DNA of 64,000 bases from Verrucomicrobiota bacterium (GTDB lineage: Bacteria; Verrucomicrobiota; Verrucomicrobiia; Chthoniobacterales; UBA10450): contig QHPD01000105.1 of NCBI GenBank assembly GCA_003218975.1, positions 53,881 to 117,880 on the forward strand. Direction: 5' to 3'. The position numbers and the translations under genes were made by a program. A model generated the notes under the pieces. The model was given only the letters and a program-made list of their open reading frames with translations, made no database searches and was not told where the DNA came from. Positions 34,537 to 43,459 of the stretch are shown here, piece after piece. The number at the start of each line of letters is the position of its first letter. Positions within the stretch are counted from its first letter, which is position 1.

Positions 34537-35574
34537 ATGCAGCTTCCTTTAGCAGTAACGCTTTTTGCGTTCGCTTTGATGCGTTCCACAATGATGGGAC
34601 AGAATCAAATCGTCGATCTTGTCCTGCCAACGGACAATGATGCTCTCTTCTCTGGCGGCGGCCCGGCATTTTATCAATACATCGAGCGCGATTACAAGGG
34701 AGTGAAGTCCACGCCGTGGGAAGGCGGTCGCTACGGTTTTGTACGCGATCCGATGGAGACTTCGGCAGGCGTCGTTTACACCCGTTTTCATGAAGGGATC
34801 GACATTCGCGCCTTGCACCGCGACGGGCGCGGTGAGCCACTCGACGAAGTGCGTGCCATTGCCGATGGCAAAGTCGTGCACGTCAACCCCGTGCCCGGCT
34901 ACTCGAACTATGGGAAATACGTCGTGATCGAACACCACTGGGACGGCTCGAGCTACTACAGTCTGTACGGACACCTTAGTTCGATCGCGGCGCAGCCCGG
35001 TGACATGGTGAAACGGACCCAGCCCATCGCGACCATGGGTTACACCGGATCCGGATTAAACCAGGCGCGGGCGCATCTTCATTTGGAATTAAACCTGATG
35101 CTCAGCCACCAATTCGAAGCATGGTACAACACATTTTTTCGAAACGACCCGAATCACAACGGCATTTACAACGGCATGAACCTCGCCGGCCTCGATATCG
35201 CGCAGTTCTATCTTGCGCTCCACAAAGATCCTTCACTGACTATTCCCGAATTCCTCAGCAGGGAAGAGACCTTCTACAAAGTCACCTTGCCCAAATCGCG
35301 GCACTTTGACTTGCTGAGGCTTTATCCGTGGATGCTGGCTGCGGGGAGTCGGAACGAGAAATCTTCATGGGAAGTCTCCTTCACACGCTCAGGTCTGCCG
35401 CTAAAGATCGAACCAAGCGACAAACACGTGGCGCAACCCGAGCTAAGTTACGTTAAGAAAAGCTCAATCAATTATTCGTATTTGACCCGCGACGTAGTCT
35501 CTGGTCGGGAGAGCAGTGCGCATCTCACAAATTACGGCAAACAATTAATGCGACTGCTGATTTATCCCGACTGA
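34537..35574 (+). CDS. Secreted M23 (LytM-type) metallopeptidase
   Basis: A 345-residue exported protein. The ATG at 34537 gives a signal-like start (MQLPLAVTLFAFALM) followed by the peptidase domain. Zinc ligands of M23 are visible: His and Asp in FHEGIDIRAL, and the HxH in ARAHLHLELNL; YYSLYGHLSSIAAQPGD between them is typical. The domain usually cleaves peptidoglycan crossbridges or regulates amidases. The C-terminal about 140 residues have no recognised domain. The open frame continues upstream across the neighbouring gene without support. It is divergent from the frameshifted DUF4440 gene. Confidence 0.88.
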   Translation: MQLPLAVTLFAFALMRSTMMGQNQIVDLVLPTDNDALFSGGGPAFYQYIERDYKGVKSTPWEGGRYGFVRDPMETSAGVVYTRFHEGIDIRALHRDGRGEPLDEVRAIADGKVVHVNPVPGYSNYGKYVVIEHHWDGSSYYSLYGHLSSIAAQPGDMVKRTQPIATMGYTGSGLNQARAHLHLELNLMLSHQFEAWYNTFFRNDPNHNGIYNGMNLAGLDIAQFYLALHKDPSLTIPEFLSREETFYKVTLPKSRHFDLLRLYPWMLAAGSRNEKSSWEVSFTRSGLPLKIEPSDKHVAQPELSYVKKSSINYSYLTRDVVSGRESSAHLTNYGKQLMRLLIYPD

Positions 35575-35594
35575 CATTCCCCGACGTCGTTTCA

Positions 35595-36077
35595 TCAGCA
35601 CGAAGTCGGCGTCCCTTGGGCGAGCGCGACTCCATGCGGGATTGCGCCCCGCACGAAGCCGAGACATTCCACGGCGCCGCTCGGTTTTCCGGGAAGCGCG
35701 ATCACCAGAGCATGATCGACAATCGCCGCCAGGCTGCGTGACAGAATTGAATTGGGCGTGATCTTCATCGACTCGGCGCGCATCACCTCTCCGAAGCCAG
35801 GCAACTCGACACGCATGATCGCGCGAATTGCCTCCGGTGTAACATCGCGCGGTCCAATTCCTGTGCCGCCTGTCGCCAGAATCACACCGCAACCCTGCTG
35901 AGAAAACGAGCGGATTGTTTCCTGAATGCGTGTTGTGTCGTCCGGCACAATCGCCTCTGCGAGGACCTGCCAGCCCGCTTTTTGGGCCGCTTCTCTCAAC
36001 GCGGGTCCGCCAAGATCCTTATAGTCACCTGCGCTGGCGCGATCCGAGATCGTGATGATGCCAACTTGTATTTGCAT
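35595..36077 (-). CDS. mog: Molybdopterin adenylyltransferase (MogA/MoaB family)
   Basis: A 160-residue MogA/MoaB protein that adenylates molybdopterin before molybdate insertion. Family motifs: VGIITISDRASAGDYKD at the start, CGVILATGGTGIGPRDVTPEA, LPGFGEVMRAESM, and NSILSRSLAAI followed by IALPGKPSGAVECL. Length normal. It is the last gene of the minus-strand moaA-moaC-mog set, 15 bases after the moaC stop. The palindromic repeat element spans the moaC-mog gap. Confidence 0.93.
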   Translation of the reverse strand: MQIQVGIITISDRASAGDYKDLGGPALREAAQKAGWQVLAEAIVPDDTTRIQETIRSFSQQGCGVILATGGTGIGPRDVTPEAIRAIMRVELPGFGEVMRAESMKITPNSILSRSLAAIVDHALVIALPGKPSGAVECLGFVRGAIPHGVALAQGTPTSC

Positions 36078-36078
36078 C

Positions 36079-36140
36079 TTGTAGCGGCGTCTCTATGAGC
36101 GCCGGTTCGTTTGGTTTCGGTGGTCACAGACCGCTACAGT
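36079..36140. repeat. Paired palindromic TGTAGCGG element at the moaC 3' end
   Basis: TTGTAGCGGCGTCTC (from 36079) faces CAGACCGCTACAG (to 36139), two inward copies of the CTGTAGCGGCGGTC-type repeat, each with its own short GC hairpin. It covers the moaC-mog gap and codes the last about 15 residues of MoaC. Confidence 0.6.
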
Positions 36141-36584
36141 GCTCTTTGTCTTTTCAACCAAGCGCACATCGAAAATCTGCATCTCTTTGTCCACGGCTTT
36201 GCACATGTCGTAAATCGTGAGCAGGGCGACGGTCACGCCGGTAAGCGCTTCCATCTCCACGCCGGTCTGCGCAACCGTCTGCGTGGTGCATTTCACCTCT
36301 ACGCCCTCGTTCGAAATGACAATGTCGAACTTAATTTCACCGAGCGGCAGAGTGTGGCAAAGCGGAATGATGTGCGCGGTTTGCTTCGCAGCTTGAATAC
36401 CGGCAATTCGCGCAGTCACAAAGACGTTGCCCTTCGCGATTTGATCTTTCGAAATCAAATTGAGTGTCTCGCTCCGCAGCCGGATTTTTCCCGTGGCAAC
36501 CGCCGTCCGGTTACTCAATGGCTTCCCCGAAACATCGACCATCTGCACGCGACCGTCATTGCCGATATGTGTGAGCCGCTTCAC
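36093..36584 (-). CDS. moaC: Cyclic pyranopterin monophosphate synthase
   Basis: MoaC works after MoaA to form cyclic pyranopterin monophosphate in molybdenum cofactor synthesis. Motifs: KRLTHIGNDGRVQMVDVSGK, RLRSETLNLI, IAGIQAAKQTAHIIPLCHTL, KCTTQTVAQTGVEMEALTG, and DMCKAVDKEMQI. Length 163. The extreme C-terminus (CDHRNQTNRRS) is coded inside the palindromic repeat element and differs from the family. It starts 3 bases after moaA, so the two are co-translated. Confidence 0.95.
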   Translation of the reverse strand: MKRLTHIGNDGRVQMVDVSGKPLSNRTAVATGKIRLRSETLNLISKDQIAKGNVFVTARIAGIQAAKQTAHIIPLCHTLPLGEIKFDIVISNEGVEVKCTTQTVAQTGVEMEALTGVTVALLTIYDMCKAVDKEMQIFDVRLVEKTKSTVAVCDHRNQTNRRS

Positions 36585-36587
36585 GTT

Positions 36588-37589
36588 TCAGCCACCGATT
36601 GCGACCATTTTGCGTCCCGGCTTGTAGTTGTTGCGAAAGTCATGTTGCTCGGGTTTTCGATCGACAACATCGAGAACGAATTGCTTAAGTTCTTCATCAG
36701 TGGCGCCGCCACGCAGCGGTTTCATGATGTCGAACTCGAGATAGCTGCCGAGACACGGCCGCAATTTGCCGTCGCACGTAAGGCGAAGTTTGTTGCAGCT
36801 CTCGCAGAAATGCAGGTTGGTCATCGCTCCGATAAAGCCGATACGCTGCCCGCGGCCGGGAATTTGATAGTAACTTGCTGGGCCGCTTGTTCGAAATTCT
36901 GTCTCCGGGATGAGACTCCCATAAACCGATTCGATTAAACGTTTCGCCTCAAGGATCGACATGAAATTGTCTTCGCTGAGAACTTCCGTGGTGCTCACAG
37001 GCATCATCTCGATGAAACGCACGATCAAATTGCGCGACGCGGCGAATTCGGTCAGTGGAATCAATTGATCTTCATTCCGGCCACGCATGAGGACTGCGTT
37101 CAATTTGATCTGATCGAAGCCCACTGTGATCGCGGCATCGATCCCATCGAGGACCTGAGCGTGAAAATCCCGGCCGGTGATCTGAGAATAGACATGCCGA
37201 TGCAACGTATCGAGTGAGATGTTGAGCGACTGCACGCCGGCCTCGCGTAAAGCCATTGCCATTGTTTTGCCAGCTGTAATTTGGCGCGCGAGCAACGTTC
37301 CATTCGTGGAAAGACCCAGGCTTCTGATTCCGGGAATTTTCGGTATCTGACTAATAAAGTGGACCACATCCCTGCGCGTGAGGGGTTCGCCGCCCGTGAC
37401 CCGCACTTTTGAGACACCCAATTCGGCCGCAATGCCGACGATACGCAGTGTCTCCTCGAAAGTGAGGATCTCTTCGCGCGGCAGCCATTCCTGTAACTCC
37501 TGAGGCATGCAATAGGTGCAGCGCTCATTGCAGCGATCGGTGATCGAGACACGCAGATAGGAAATCCGATGGCCGTAGCGGTCCTGCAT
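36588..37589 (-). CDS. moaA: GTP 3',8-cyclase
   Basis: Radical SAM enzyme that converts GTP to the first molybdopterin precursor. Radical-SAM cluster CNERCTYCMPQ is near residue 20, and the second Fe-S cysteines lie in CESCNKLRLTCDGKLRPCL near the C-terminus. The C-terminal GG (MVAIGG) needed for activity is present. RVTGGEPLTRRDVVHFI is the SAM-binding GGEP region. Length 333. It is the first gene of moaA-moaC-mog. I saw no recognisable molybdenum-cofactor riboswitch in the short upstream gap. Confidence 0.96.
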   Translation of the reverse strand: MQDRYGHRISYLRVSITDRCNERCTYCMPQELQEWLPREEILTFEETLRIVGIAAELGVSKVRVTGGEPLTRRDVVHFISQIPKIPGIRSLGLSTNGTLLARQITAGKTMAMALREAGVQSLNISLDTLHRHVYSQITGRDFHAQVLDGIDAAITVGFDQIKLNAVLMRGRNEDQLIPLTEFAASRNLIVRFIEMMPVSTTEVLSEDNFMSILEAKRLIESVYGSLIPETEFRTSGPASYYQIPGRGQRIGFIGAMTNLHFCESCNKLRLTCDGKLRPCLGSYLEFDIMKPLRGGATDEELKQFVLDVVDRKPEQHDFRNNYKPGRKMVAIGG

Positions 37590-37681
37590 TTAATCGCAAC
37601 ATTACCGACGACGTGGGCTTGAATCAAGAAAGCAGACGGTTTGACTCGCAACTCTGGGTCGCTATGATTTTTTATTACCTT

Positions 37682-38206
37682 ATGAAGCGTCGATTTTTCT
37701 TTGCGGCATCGACCTTCACATTCACAGCCGGCGCCTTACTGACGAGTTGTTCCACTCCCCAGACGCGAATTACTGATCATCTCGAAACTTACCAGAGCCT
37801 TTCTCCCCGCGACCAGGCATTGGTAAGCCGGGGGCAGATTCGCACCGGAATGTCCCAAAATGCGGTTTGGATCGCCTGGGGTTCCCCGGATCGGAAAATT
37901 GTCGGTAACATGCAGGGCCGTCCGACCGAAACTTGGATTTATATAAGTTATGCAACCTATCCCTACTATCCCTACGGTTACCCGTACTATGGTCTCGGTT
38001 TTGGCTACGGATTGGGATATACGAGCGTCGGCGTTGCCACGGGAGCGCGTCATCACCACGGCGGCCGCACCTTTGTGTTCTTCGGCACTCCGTTCTATGA
38101 CCCATTCTATTACTCATATATCCCACCAAGTATCCCCTATCCTTCCAAGCTGGTCACTTTCTCCGGCGGCAGGGTCGTCTCGTTCCAATACCTGGTGCCG
38201 CCATAA
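37682..38206 (+). CDS. Tyr-rich lipoprotein with BamE/SmpA-like motif
   Basis: A 174-residue lipoprotein from the ATG at 37682: basic start MKRRFFFA and lipobox ALLTSC. After it, a short SmpA/BamE-like pattern (GQIRTGMSQNAVWIAWGSPDRKI) suggests binding within the outer-membrane assembly machinery, and the second half is very rich in Tyr, Pro and Gly (YPYYPYGYPYYGLGFGYGLG). It is divergent from moaA. The function is unknown; the Tyr-rich region is probably surface-exposed or disordered. Confidence 0.78.
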   Translation: MKRRFFFAASTFTFTAGALLTSCSTPQTRITDHLETYQSLSPRDQALVSRGQIRTGMSQNAVWIAWGSPDRKIVGNMQGRPTETWIYISYATYPYYPYGYPYYGLGFGYGLGYTSVGVATGARHHHGGRTFVFFGTPFYDPFYYSYIPPSIPYPSKLVTFSGGRVVSFQYLVPP

Positions 38207-38267
38207 AGCTGAACAAAACTTAGTCGCGTTCTCACCGAACCAATCAGAATCGGAGCACATTTGACCG

Positions 38268-39737
38268 ATGGCCTGTCGCTCATTCCGAGAGTTCCTCAGC
38301 GCGCTTGAAAAAGCAGGCGAACTAAAACGCATCGCTGTCCCAGTCGATAGCGATCTGCTCATCGCCGAGTGGGCAGACCGCGAGATGAAATCGCCCCGCG
38401 GCGGAAAAGCCCTTCTGTTCGAGCAACCGATTATCGATGGGAAAAAATCCGCGTTTCCCGTTGCAATCAACACGATGGGATCGCATCGGCGCATGGCGCT
38501 CGCATTGCAAGTCGCCGACATCGGCGACATTGCCCAGGAAATTCAGCTCATCCTGAAAGCGAAACCGCCAACTGATTTGCGCGAAGGCTGGAACTTGCTC
38601 AAACAAGGAATTCACCTGCTACATGCGCGTCCAAAGCACGTGAAGGAAGCGCCTTGCCAGGAAATCGTGCGCAAGATCGACAACGGAGACAAGTTTTCAT
38701 TGCGCGATCTGCCCATTCTAAAATGTTGGCCGAAGGACGGCGGGCGCTTCATTACATTAGCAAATGTGCACACGCGCGATCCGGAGACCGGTGCGCGAAA
38801 CGTCGGCATTTACCGGATGCAACTCTACGACGAGCGCACGACAGGAATGCATTGGCAGATTCACAAGGTCGGCGCGCGCCACGGCAAACGCTATTATGAG
38901 CGCGGCGAGCGCATGCCAGTGGCGGTGACGCTGGGCGGCGATCCCGTTTATACGTTCGCGGCCACCGCGCCGCTGCCGGATGGTCTGGATGAACTGCTTT
39001 TTGCTGGGTTCCTTCGAAAGAAATCAATCGAGCTTGTGCGCTGCAAAACAATTGATGTCGATGTACCGGCGGACGTGGATTTTGTTCTGGAAGGCTACGT
39101 GCAACCTGGTGAGATGCGCCCGGAAGGTCCCTTCGGCGATCATACCGGCTTTTATACCGCAGTCGAAGATTATCCGGTTTTCCATGTGACCGCGATTACC
39201 TATCGGCCTGACGCAGTCTATCCGACTACGATCGTGGGCAGGCCGCCGATGGAAGACTATTATATCGGCGACACGTGTGTGCGAATTTTCCTCCCGGTGT
39301 TCAAAATGAATTTCCCGGAGATTGTGGATATGACGCTGCCGCCGGAAGGCGTTTTCCATAACCTCGTCTTCGTCAGCATTCGGAAGCAGTATCCGTATCA
39401 GGCTTTTAAAGTAATGCACGGTCTCTGGGGCATGGGCCAGATGATGTTCAGCAAATATATCGTGGCAGTCGATGAAGATTGCGATGTGCACAATACCAGT
39501 GAGGTCCTCTTTCGATTGTGCGCGAACACCGATCCCGCTCGCGACACGACCGTCATCAAAAACCCAAGCGACTCGCTCGACCATGCGCCGAGCGAACAGA
39601 ACATCGGTTCCCACATGGGTTTCGACGCCACGCGCAAATTGCCGGGCGAAAACTATCACCGCCCGTGGCCGGAGCTGCTCAAAATGACTGAGGACGTTCA
39701 GGCGCTTGTGGACGCACTTCAAGCGCAAACACGCTAA
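38268..39737 (+). CDS. ubiD: UbiD-family prenylated-FMN decarboxylase
   Basis: UbiD enzymes decarboxylate unsaturated or aromatic acids with prenylated FMN. The 489-residue length and patterns fit: LSALEKAGELKRIAVPVD, NVGIYRMQLYDERTTGMHW, RPEGPFGDHTGFYTAVEDY (the conserved Glu pair and Arg contact the cofactor), and HVTAITYRPDAVYPTTIVG. It could act in quinone synthesis or in other aromatic acid chemistry; no ubiX gene for the prenyl-FMN cofactor is in the window. ATG 38268 is well placed. Confidence 0.93.
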   Translation: MACRSFREFLSALEKAGELKRIAVPVDSDLLIAEWADREMKSPRGGKALLFEQPIIDGKKSAFPVAINTMGSHRRMALALQVADIGDIAQEIQLILKAKPPTDLREGWNLLKQGIHLLHARPKHVKEAPCQEIVRKIDNGDKFSLRDLPILKCWPKDGGRFITLANVHTRDPETGARNVGIYRMQLYDERTTGMHWQIHKVGARHGKRYYERGERMPVAVTLGGDPVYTFAATAPLPDGLDELLFAGFLRKKSIELVRCKTIDVDVPADVDFVLEGYVQPGEMRPEGPFGDHTGFYTAVEDYPVFHVTAITYRPDAVYPTTIVGRPPMEDYYIGDTCVRIFLPVFKMNFPEIVDMTLPPEGVFHNLVFVSIRKQYPYQAFKVMHGLWGMGQMMFSKYIVAVDEDCDVHNTSEVLFRLCANTDPARDTTVIKNPSDSLDHAPSEQNIGSHMGFDATRKLPGENYHRPWPELLKMTEDVQALVDALQAQTR

Positions 39738-39774
39738 TTGGTTCCAACAATTGTCTGGGTAAGACCAAAGTCGA

Positions 39775-40164
39775 TTACGGCCTTCGGAAAAGCTGGCCGG
39801 TATCGACGTCGCGCGTGAGCCCGCCGGGGGGAACTCCGCGAAGATCATAAGCGCGCCCTGTGTAAGGGCTGTAATAAGAACCCGGCGTACCGGCCCAGCG
39901 CGCATACGGATAACCACCTGGAGGCGGCGGGCCGTAGCGCGCGGCTTGATCTTCCTCGATTGCCGCTCCCATTAGCGCGCCAGCCGCAGCACCTGCCGCC
40001 GCGCCGATGGCCGCGCCTCGTACATGGCCGGTTGCAGCGCCGCCGATGATCGCCCCGGTGGCAGCGCCCCAGCCGGCACCCTGGCCAACCGGCGTGTCAC
40101 ACGAACTCAGAATAAGAGCACTAATCGCAAAGACGGAAGTAGCGATAAAATGATTTTTTGTCAT
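39775..40164 (-). CDS. Glycine-zipper lipoprotein
   Basis: A 129-residue lipoprotein. ATG 40164 is preferred because GAGG lies nine bases upstream. Lipobox ALILSSC is followed by a glycine-zipper segment (GAGWGAATGAIIGGAATG, AAGAAAGALMGAAI), then a disordered Pro/Tyr-rich tail. Glycine-zipper lipoproteins sit in the outer membrane or bind envelope partners. It is convergent with ubiD and is separated from the next gene by a 57-base gap. No specific role can be inferred. Confidence 0.78.
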   Translation of the reverse strand: MTKNHFIATSVFAISALILSSCDTPVGQGAGWGAATGAIIGGAATGHVRGAAIGAAAGAAAGALMGAAIEEDQAARYGPPPPGGYPYARWAGTPGSYYSPYTGRAYDLRGVPPGGLTRDVDTGQLFRRP

Positions 40165-40221
40165 AAGACGCACCCTCGCTGACGGATTGAACTGCGCAAC
40201 CTACAGAAGGTTGCACGGCAC

Positions 40222-41088
40222 TCAAAAACACTTCAATAGCTGCGCCGTGATCCGACCGGCTTTCTGCAATCTGCTAAGGCGGTACTCCCTTCCGAAAACG
40301 TGGAATCCGTCCAGTTCCATTCTGCGAAGCAGGCCGCGGTAAATGGACCCCATGATCTCGGCAGGCACCATCGACCGGCGATCCTCAGGCGGAAGCGCTG
40401 CCGCCGCGCGAGAGAAGAATTCTCGCGCACGCGCGGCTTCAAACTCCATCAGGCGAACGAAGCGTTCGTTATATTGTCGATCTTGCAGTTCGGTTTCGGA
40501 ATAACTGAAACGCGCCAAATCCTCCCGTGGTAGATAAATTCGACCAGCCTGCAGGTCTTTTCCGACATCACGGATGATATTTGTCATTTGCAAGGCGAGG
40601 CCGAGCTCGAGTGCATATTCTTTGCAGCGCGGGTTGTGATATCCAAAAATTTCAATGCTCACCAGACCTACCGCGCTGGCCACCCGGTAGCAATAAACAT
40701 GCAGTTCCTGGAACGTAGCATACCGTGAGATGCTCAGGTCCATCTCAACGCCGGCGATAATCTCCTCCAGCATGCCAGGCGAGAGAGAATATTTGTCGAT
40801 CAAACTTCTTACATCACGAGCAAGCGGCGGTTCGGCCGGACGCGCGCCACGCAGCATTTCGCGCCACTCGGCCAGCCGCACTCGCTTCTCCGCGACGTTG
40901 AGCTCCGACGAATCGGCAATGTCATCAATTACGCGGCAAAACGCATAGAAAATAGTGATGTCGCGCTTGCGCTCACGCCCTAAAGAAATGAATGCGAGAG
41001 CCAGATTCGATTTACTCTGGCGCGTAATTTTTGCCGCAGTCGCGCGCGTTTTCACCGGCAGCCTAATACTGAATCCATCGCTCCTCAT
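40222..41088 (-). CDS. Squalene/phytoene synthase family protein (HpnC/HpnD-like)
   Basis: A 288-residue head-to-head prenyl synthase. Two Asp-rich motifs that bind diphosphate through magnesium are visible: VIDDIADS (about 63-70) and NIIRDVGKDL (about 187-196); ALELGLALQMTNII is typical. ATG 41088 gives a natural start, while the frame continues upstream inside the next gene. Its start overlaps the 3' end of the upstream membrane-protein gene by 26 bases, so they are translationally linked. Product could be presqualene-, squalene- or phytoene-type; the window contains no desaturase or cyclase to decide. Confidence 0.9.
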   Translation of the reverse strand: MRSDGFSIRLPVKTRATAAKITRQSKSNLALAFISLGRERKRDITIFYAFCRVIDDIADSSELNVAEKRVRLAEWREMLRGARPAEPPLARDVRSLIDKYSLSPGMLEEIIAGVEMDLSISRYATFQELHVYCYRVASAVGLVSIEIFGYHNPRCKEYALELGLALQMTNIIRDVGKDLQAGRIYLPREDLARFSYSETELQDRQYNERFVRLMEFEAARAREFFSRAAAALPPEDRRSMVPAEIMGSIYRGLLRRMELDGFHVFGREYRLSRLQKAGRITAQLLKCF

Positions 41089-42241
41089 GAACGCGCCGGG
41101 CTTCGCATTGACGGAATAGACAAACCCACGAAGCCAGAAGCCAGCCGGTGATAATCCCGCGAAGAAAAGCGAAAATGAATTTCCAAATGAAGAGCGCAGC
41201 AAGCCGATCGGCAATTGCGCTCCGCACGATGGCGTCGCAGGTCATGATGAAGAAGAAATGGATCCCGCATACGATCAAAAACCATCCGAGACGGCCCGGA
41301 TTTTGCCGGATAAACTGGGCGTGCGCGCGGATCGCTTTGCTCAGAGTTTCATTGTGCAGCGTGAGTGAGATCTGGACCGAGCAGAAAGCAATGATTAAAC
41401 CACTCATGAACGCCCGCTCCAGTGGCAAGTAATCGAGCACACCTGGAATGCTGGTGAAGTAAGCAAGAAGAAGCGGTAGTCGGACAATCAACATGCTGAC
41501 AAAGACGACAATGCCAGCCCACTTCAGTACAAAACTAAAGCGGCGCATGGCGAAGCGAAAAAGCTCGCCTTCTTCAAAACTAACCCCTTTTACCCAGGCC
41601 AGGCATACCGTGATTAGATACACTTGGATATAGACTCCTAAGAGGTATTCAAAGATGAATGCCACTGCATCCACTGTGGCGGAAATTTGCAGGAAACCGG
41701 CCGCCGGCACCTTACCGCTCCATTCTGGCAATCGCCAGAAGGCAATCGGTTTTAAAAGAGACGCCAGCGCGCTCAGCAACAGAACCAAGTAGATGAGATA
41801 TCCCAAAAATCGGTATCGCTTCCGCAAAGCGCGAAGCAACGCGCCGTGTAGCCCGCGCCAGTTGATGATCATAAGGATAGCCGCCACCACAGAGAGCGGA
41901 TAGGTCGTTGTGGCGTTATCAAAAATACCGGCAACGCCTTCCAACCCGGGCAAGGGTGTTTCACGCCATACCTCCACAAATTGCGGCCAATACCATTTGG
42001 GCAACGAAGCGACCTGGCTCAAATCGAGATCGGTCCAGCCCCGGATGGGAGTGAAGGCGACGAACTGAAACACGAAATAGGCGAACCCGAGGAACGTAAA
42101 GGTCAGCCAGACGCGTGGGTAACGGCCGATGCAGCGGAATCCGTCCAGGAGGGCCCGCCGGACCGGATTGAAAAGCATCACCAGCGCATATCCGCCGCAG
42201 AGCGAAAGCAGAGGATGCACTCGCGGGAAATTCGACACCAT
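41063..42241 (-). CDS. Integral membrane protein of unknown function
   Basis: A 392-residue polytopic membrane protein with eight to nine hydrophobic segments (for example about 47-65, 114-126, 148-170, 195-230 and 330-375). I recognise no named family. It lies in the minus-strand run lepA-lepB-this gene-prenyl synthase, 15 bases after lepB and overlapping the prenyl synthase start by 26 bases. The tight packing suggests a link with isoprenoid lipid or envelope work, but this is inference. Confidence 0.8.
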   Translation of the reverse strand: MVSNFPRVHPLLSLCGGYALVMLFNPVRRALLDGFRCIGRYPRVWLTFTFLGFAYFVFQFVAFTPIRGWTDLDLSQVASLPKWYWPQFVEVWRETPLPGLEGVAGIFDNATTTYPLSVVAAILMIINWRGLHGALLRALRKRYRFLGYLIYLVLLLSALASLLKPIAFWRLPEWSGKVPAAGFLQISATVDAVAFIFEYLLGVYIQVYLITVCLAWVKGVSFEEGELFRFAMRRFSFVLKWAGIVVFVSMLIVRLPLLLAYFTSIPGVLDYLPLERAFMSGLIIAFCSVQISLTLHNETLSKAIRAHAQFIRQNPGRLGWFLIVCGIHFFFIMTCDAIVRSAIADRLAALFIWKFIFAFLRGIITGWLLASWVCLFRQCEARRVHEERWIQY

Positions 42242-42256
42242 GCAGCGGAAATTTGC

Positions 42257-43348
42257 CTAACGAATCAAGCCCCAGTGCTCATCGAATGGCCAGTAAACAA
42301 ACAAGCCGCGTCCGACCAGGTTTTCGTCGGGTACGGGTCCCCAATAACGGCTGTCGTAGCTGTTGTAGCTGTTATCGCCCAGGGCAAAATACTCGTGCTC
42401 CGGCACGGTGAACGAGCTCTTTGGTTGCGCCAAATAATCACGGCCCAAAGCATAGCCGCGATAAGGCGGCTTAGTCGACATCACTCGGGCGAAACCAAAA
42501 CCTTGCGCGATTTTTCCATTGATATAGAGAAGCGGCGGATCGATCCGAAGCGTGTCGCCGGGCAGACCAGCCAGGCGTTTGATATAAAAAGGCGACCCGG
42601 CTTGCGGGTCCTCCCGGATCCCGAAGATATGCTTTGTCCGGAAAACGAAGACGTCGCCTCGATGCGGCTTCACAAAATTGTAGCTGCATTTATCCACAAA
42701 AACCTGGTCGCCTGTGTCCACCGAGCCTCTGGCAATAATTTCGCCCCGATGATAAGTCCGCCCAGGGAAAACGTTAAAATCATGCGCGAGTGTTTCGGGT
42801 GGCGCATAAATGAGAAATTGCTGCTGTTGGCAGATCAGCCGTGAAAACGTGAAGAAGAAGAAAAATTTCCTCTGCTCGATTTGCAGAACCTGATCATCCT
42901 CACGCGAGACAACATCGATATAATTGCGGCCTAATACGATAAACTCGCCGATCTGCTGGAGAAAGTTCGGCGCCCGGGCCGTGGTGGGATGACCAATGAT
43001 GCCATTCAAACTCGGTTGCATGGAGCCAGTGGGAATTTTAAACGGTTGCAAGAAATAGGAGCGAATTCCCACGGCCACCACGATCGCCACCAAAATCACC
43101 TCGCAATTTTCCCGCCAATGCGATTCCCAGGTTATCGGGGTCAACCGGTGCAAGCTACGGTCAAGAGTTTCCGCCGTGCTGTGTATTTTCTCGCTGTCCC
43201 GCTGGCGCAGGGCCTGCTGAAGATCCTTTATTCCGGTGACGACCTCTTCATTGGCCGGTGCGTCAAGCAAATCACGCTTGTAACGCAGATACTTGCGCGC
43301 ATGTCGCAAGAGTAGTCTGCTGTGCTTGACGTGGCGGGGTGTGAACAT
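42257..43348 (-). CDS. lepB: Signal peptidase I
   Basis: Membrane-bound protease that removes signal peptides. The catalytic Ser lies in PTGSMQPSL (about 112) and the general base Lys in YIKRLAGLPGD; ALGDNSYNSYDSRYWGPV is box E. Compared with E. coli LepB it has an extended, charged cytoplasmic N-terminus (about 80 residues before the membrane helix at about 84-100) and a long insert between boxes B and D (about 125-225) that includes the odd stretch QRKFFFFFTFSRLI. Length 363. It is 16 bases before the membrane-protein gene and follows lepA. Confidence 0.93.
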   Translation of the reverse strand: MFTPRHVKHSRLLLRHARKYLRYKRDLLDAPANEEVVTGIKDLQQALRQRDSEKIHSTAETLDRSLHRLTPITWESHWRENCEVILVAIVVAVGIRSYFLQPFKIPTGSMQPSLNGIIGHPTTARAPNFLQQIGEFIVLGRNYIDVVSREDDQVLQIEQRKFFFFFTFSRLICQQQQFLIYAPPETLAHDFNVFPGRTYHRGEIIARGSVDTGDQVFVDKCSYNFVKPHRGDVFVFRTKHIFGIREDPQAGSPFYIKRLAGLPGDTLRIDPPLLYINGKIAQGFGFARVMSTKPPYRGYALGRDYLAQPKSSFTVPEHEYFALGDNSYNSYDSRYWGPVPDENLVGRGLFVYWPFDEHWGLIR

Positions 43349-43350
43349 GC

Positions 43351-43432
43351 GATGCTGGATATTAGATGTTTGATGCCGGATTCAACACCCAACGTCGAAC
43401 GCTAACCGTTCGATGTTGCACGTTGGGTATTG
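43351..43432. repeat. Intergenic repeat plus inverted repeat between lepA and lepB
   Basis: GATGCTGGATATTAGATGTT (43351-43370) has a reverse-complement relative at 63614-63638 (shared TCAAACATC-type units). Next to it, AACACCCAACG (from 43384) pairs with CGTTGGGTATT (to 43431), with inner arms TCGAACG/CGTTCGA, forming a long hairpin. It fills most of the lepA-lepB gap. Confidence 0.5.
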
Positions 43433-43459
43433 GATGTTCGACGTTTGCCTTTTCGATTC

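Noticed and set aside
37590..37681. Possible molybdenum-cofactor riboswitch before moaA
   Set aside because: The gap is under 100 bases and no conserved Moco aptamer pattern was seen.
39024..39917. 297-residue open frame on the minus strand
   Set aside because: It is antisense to the well-conserved ubiD gene and has no family pattern.
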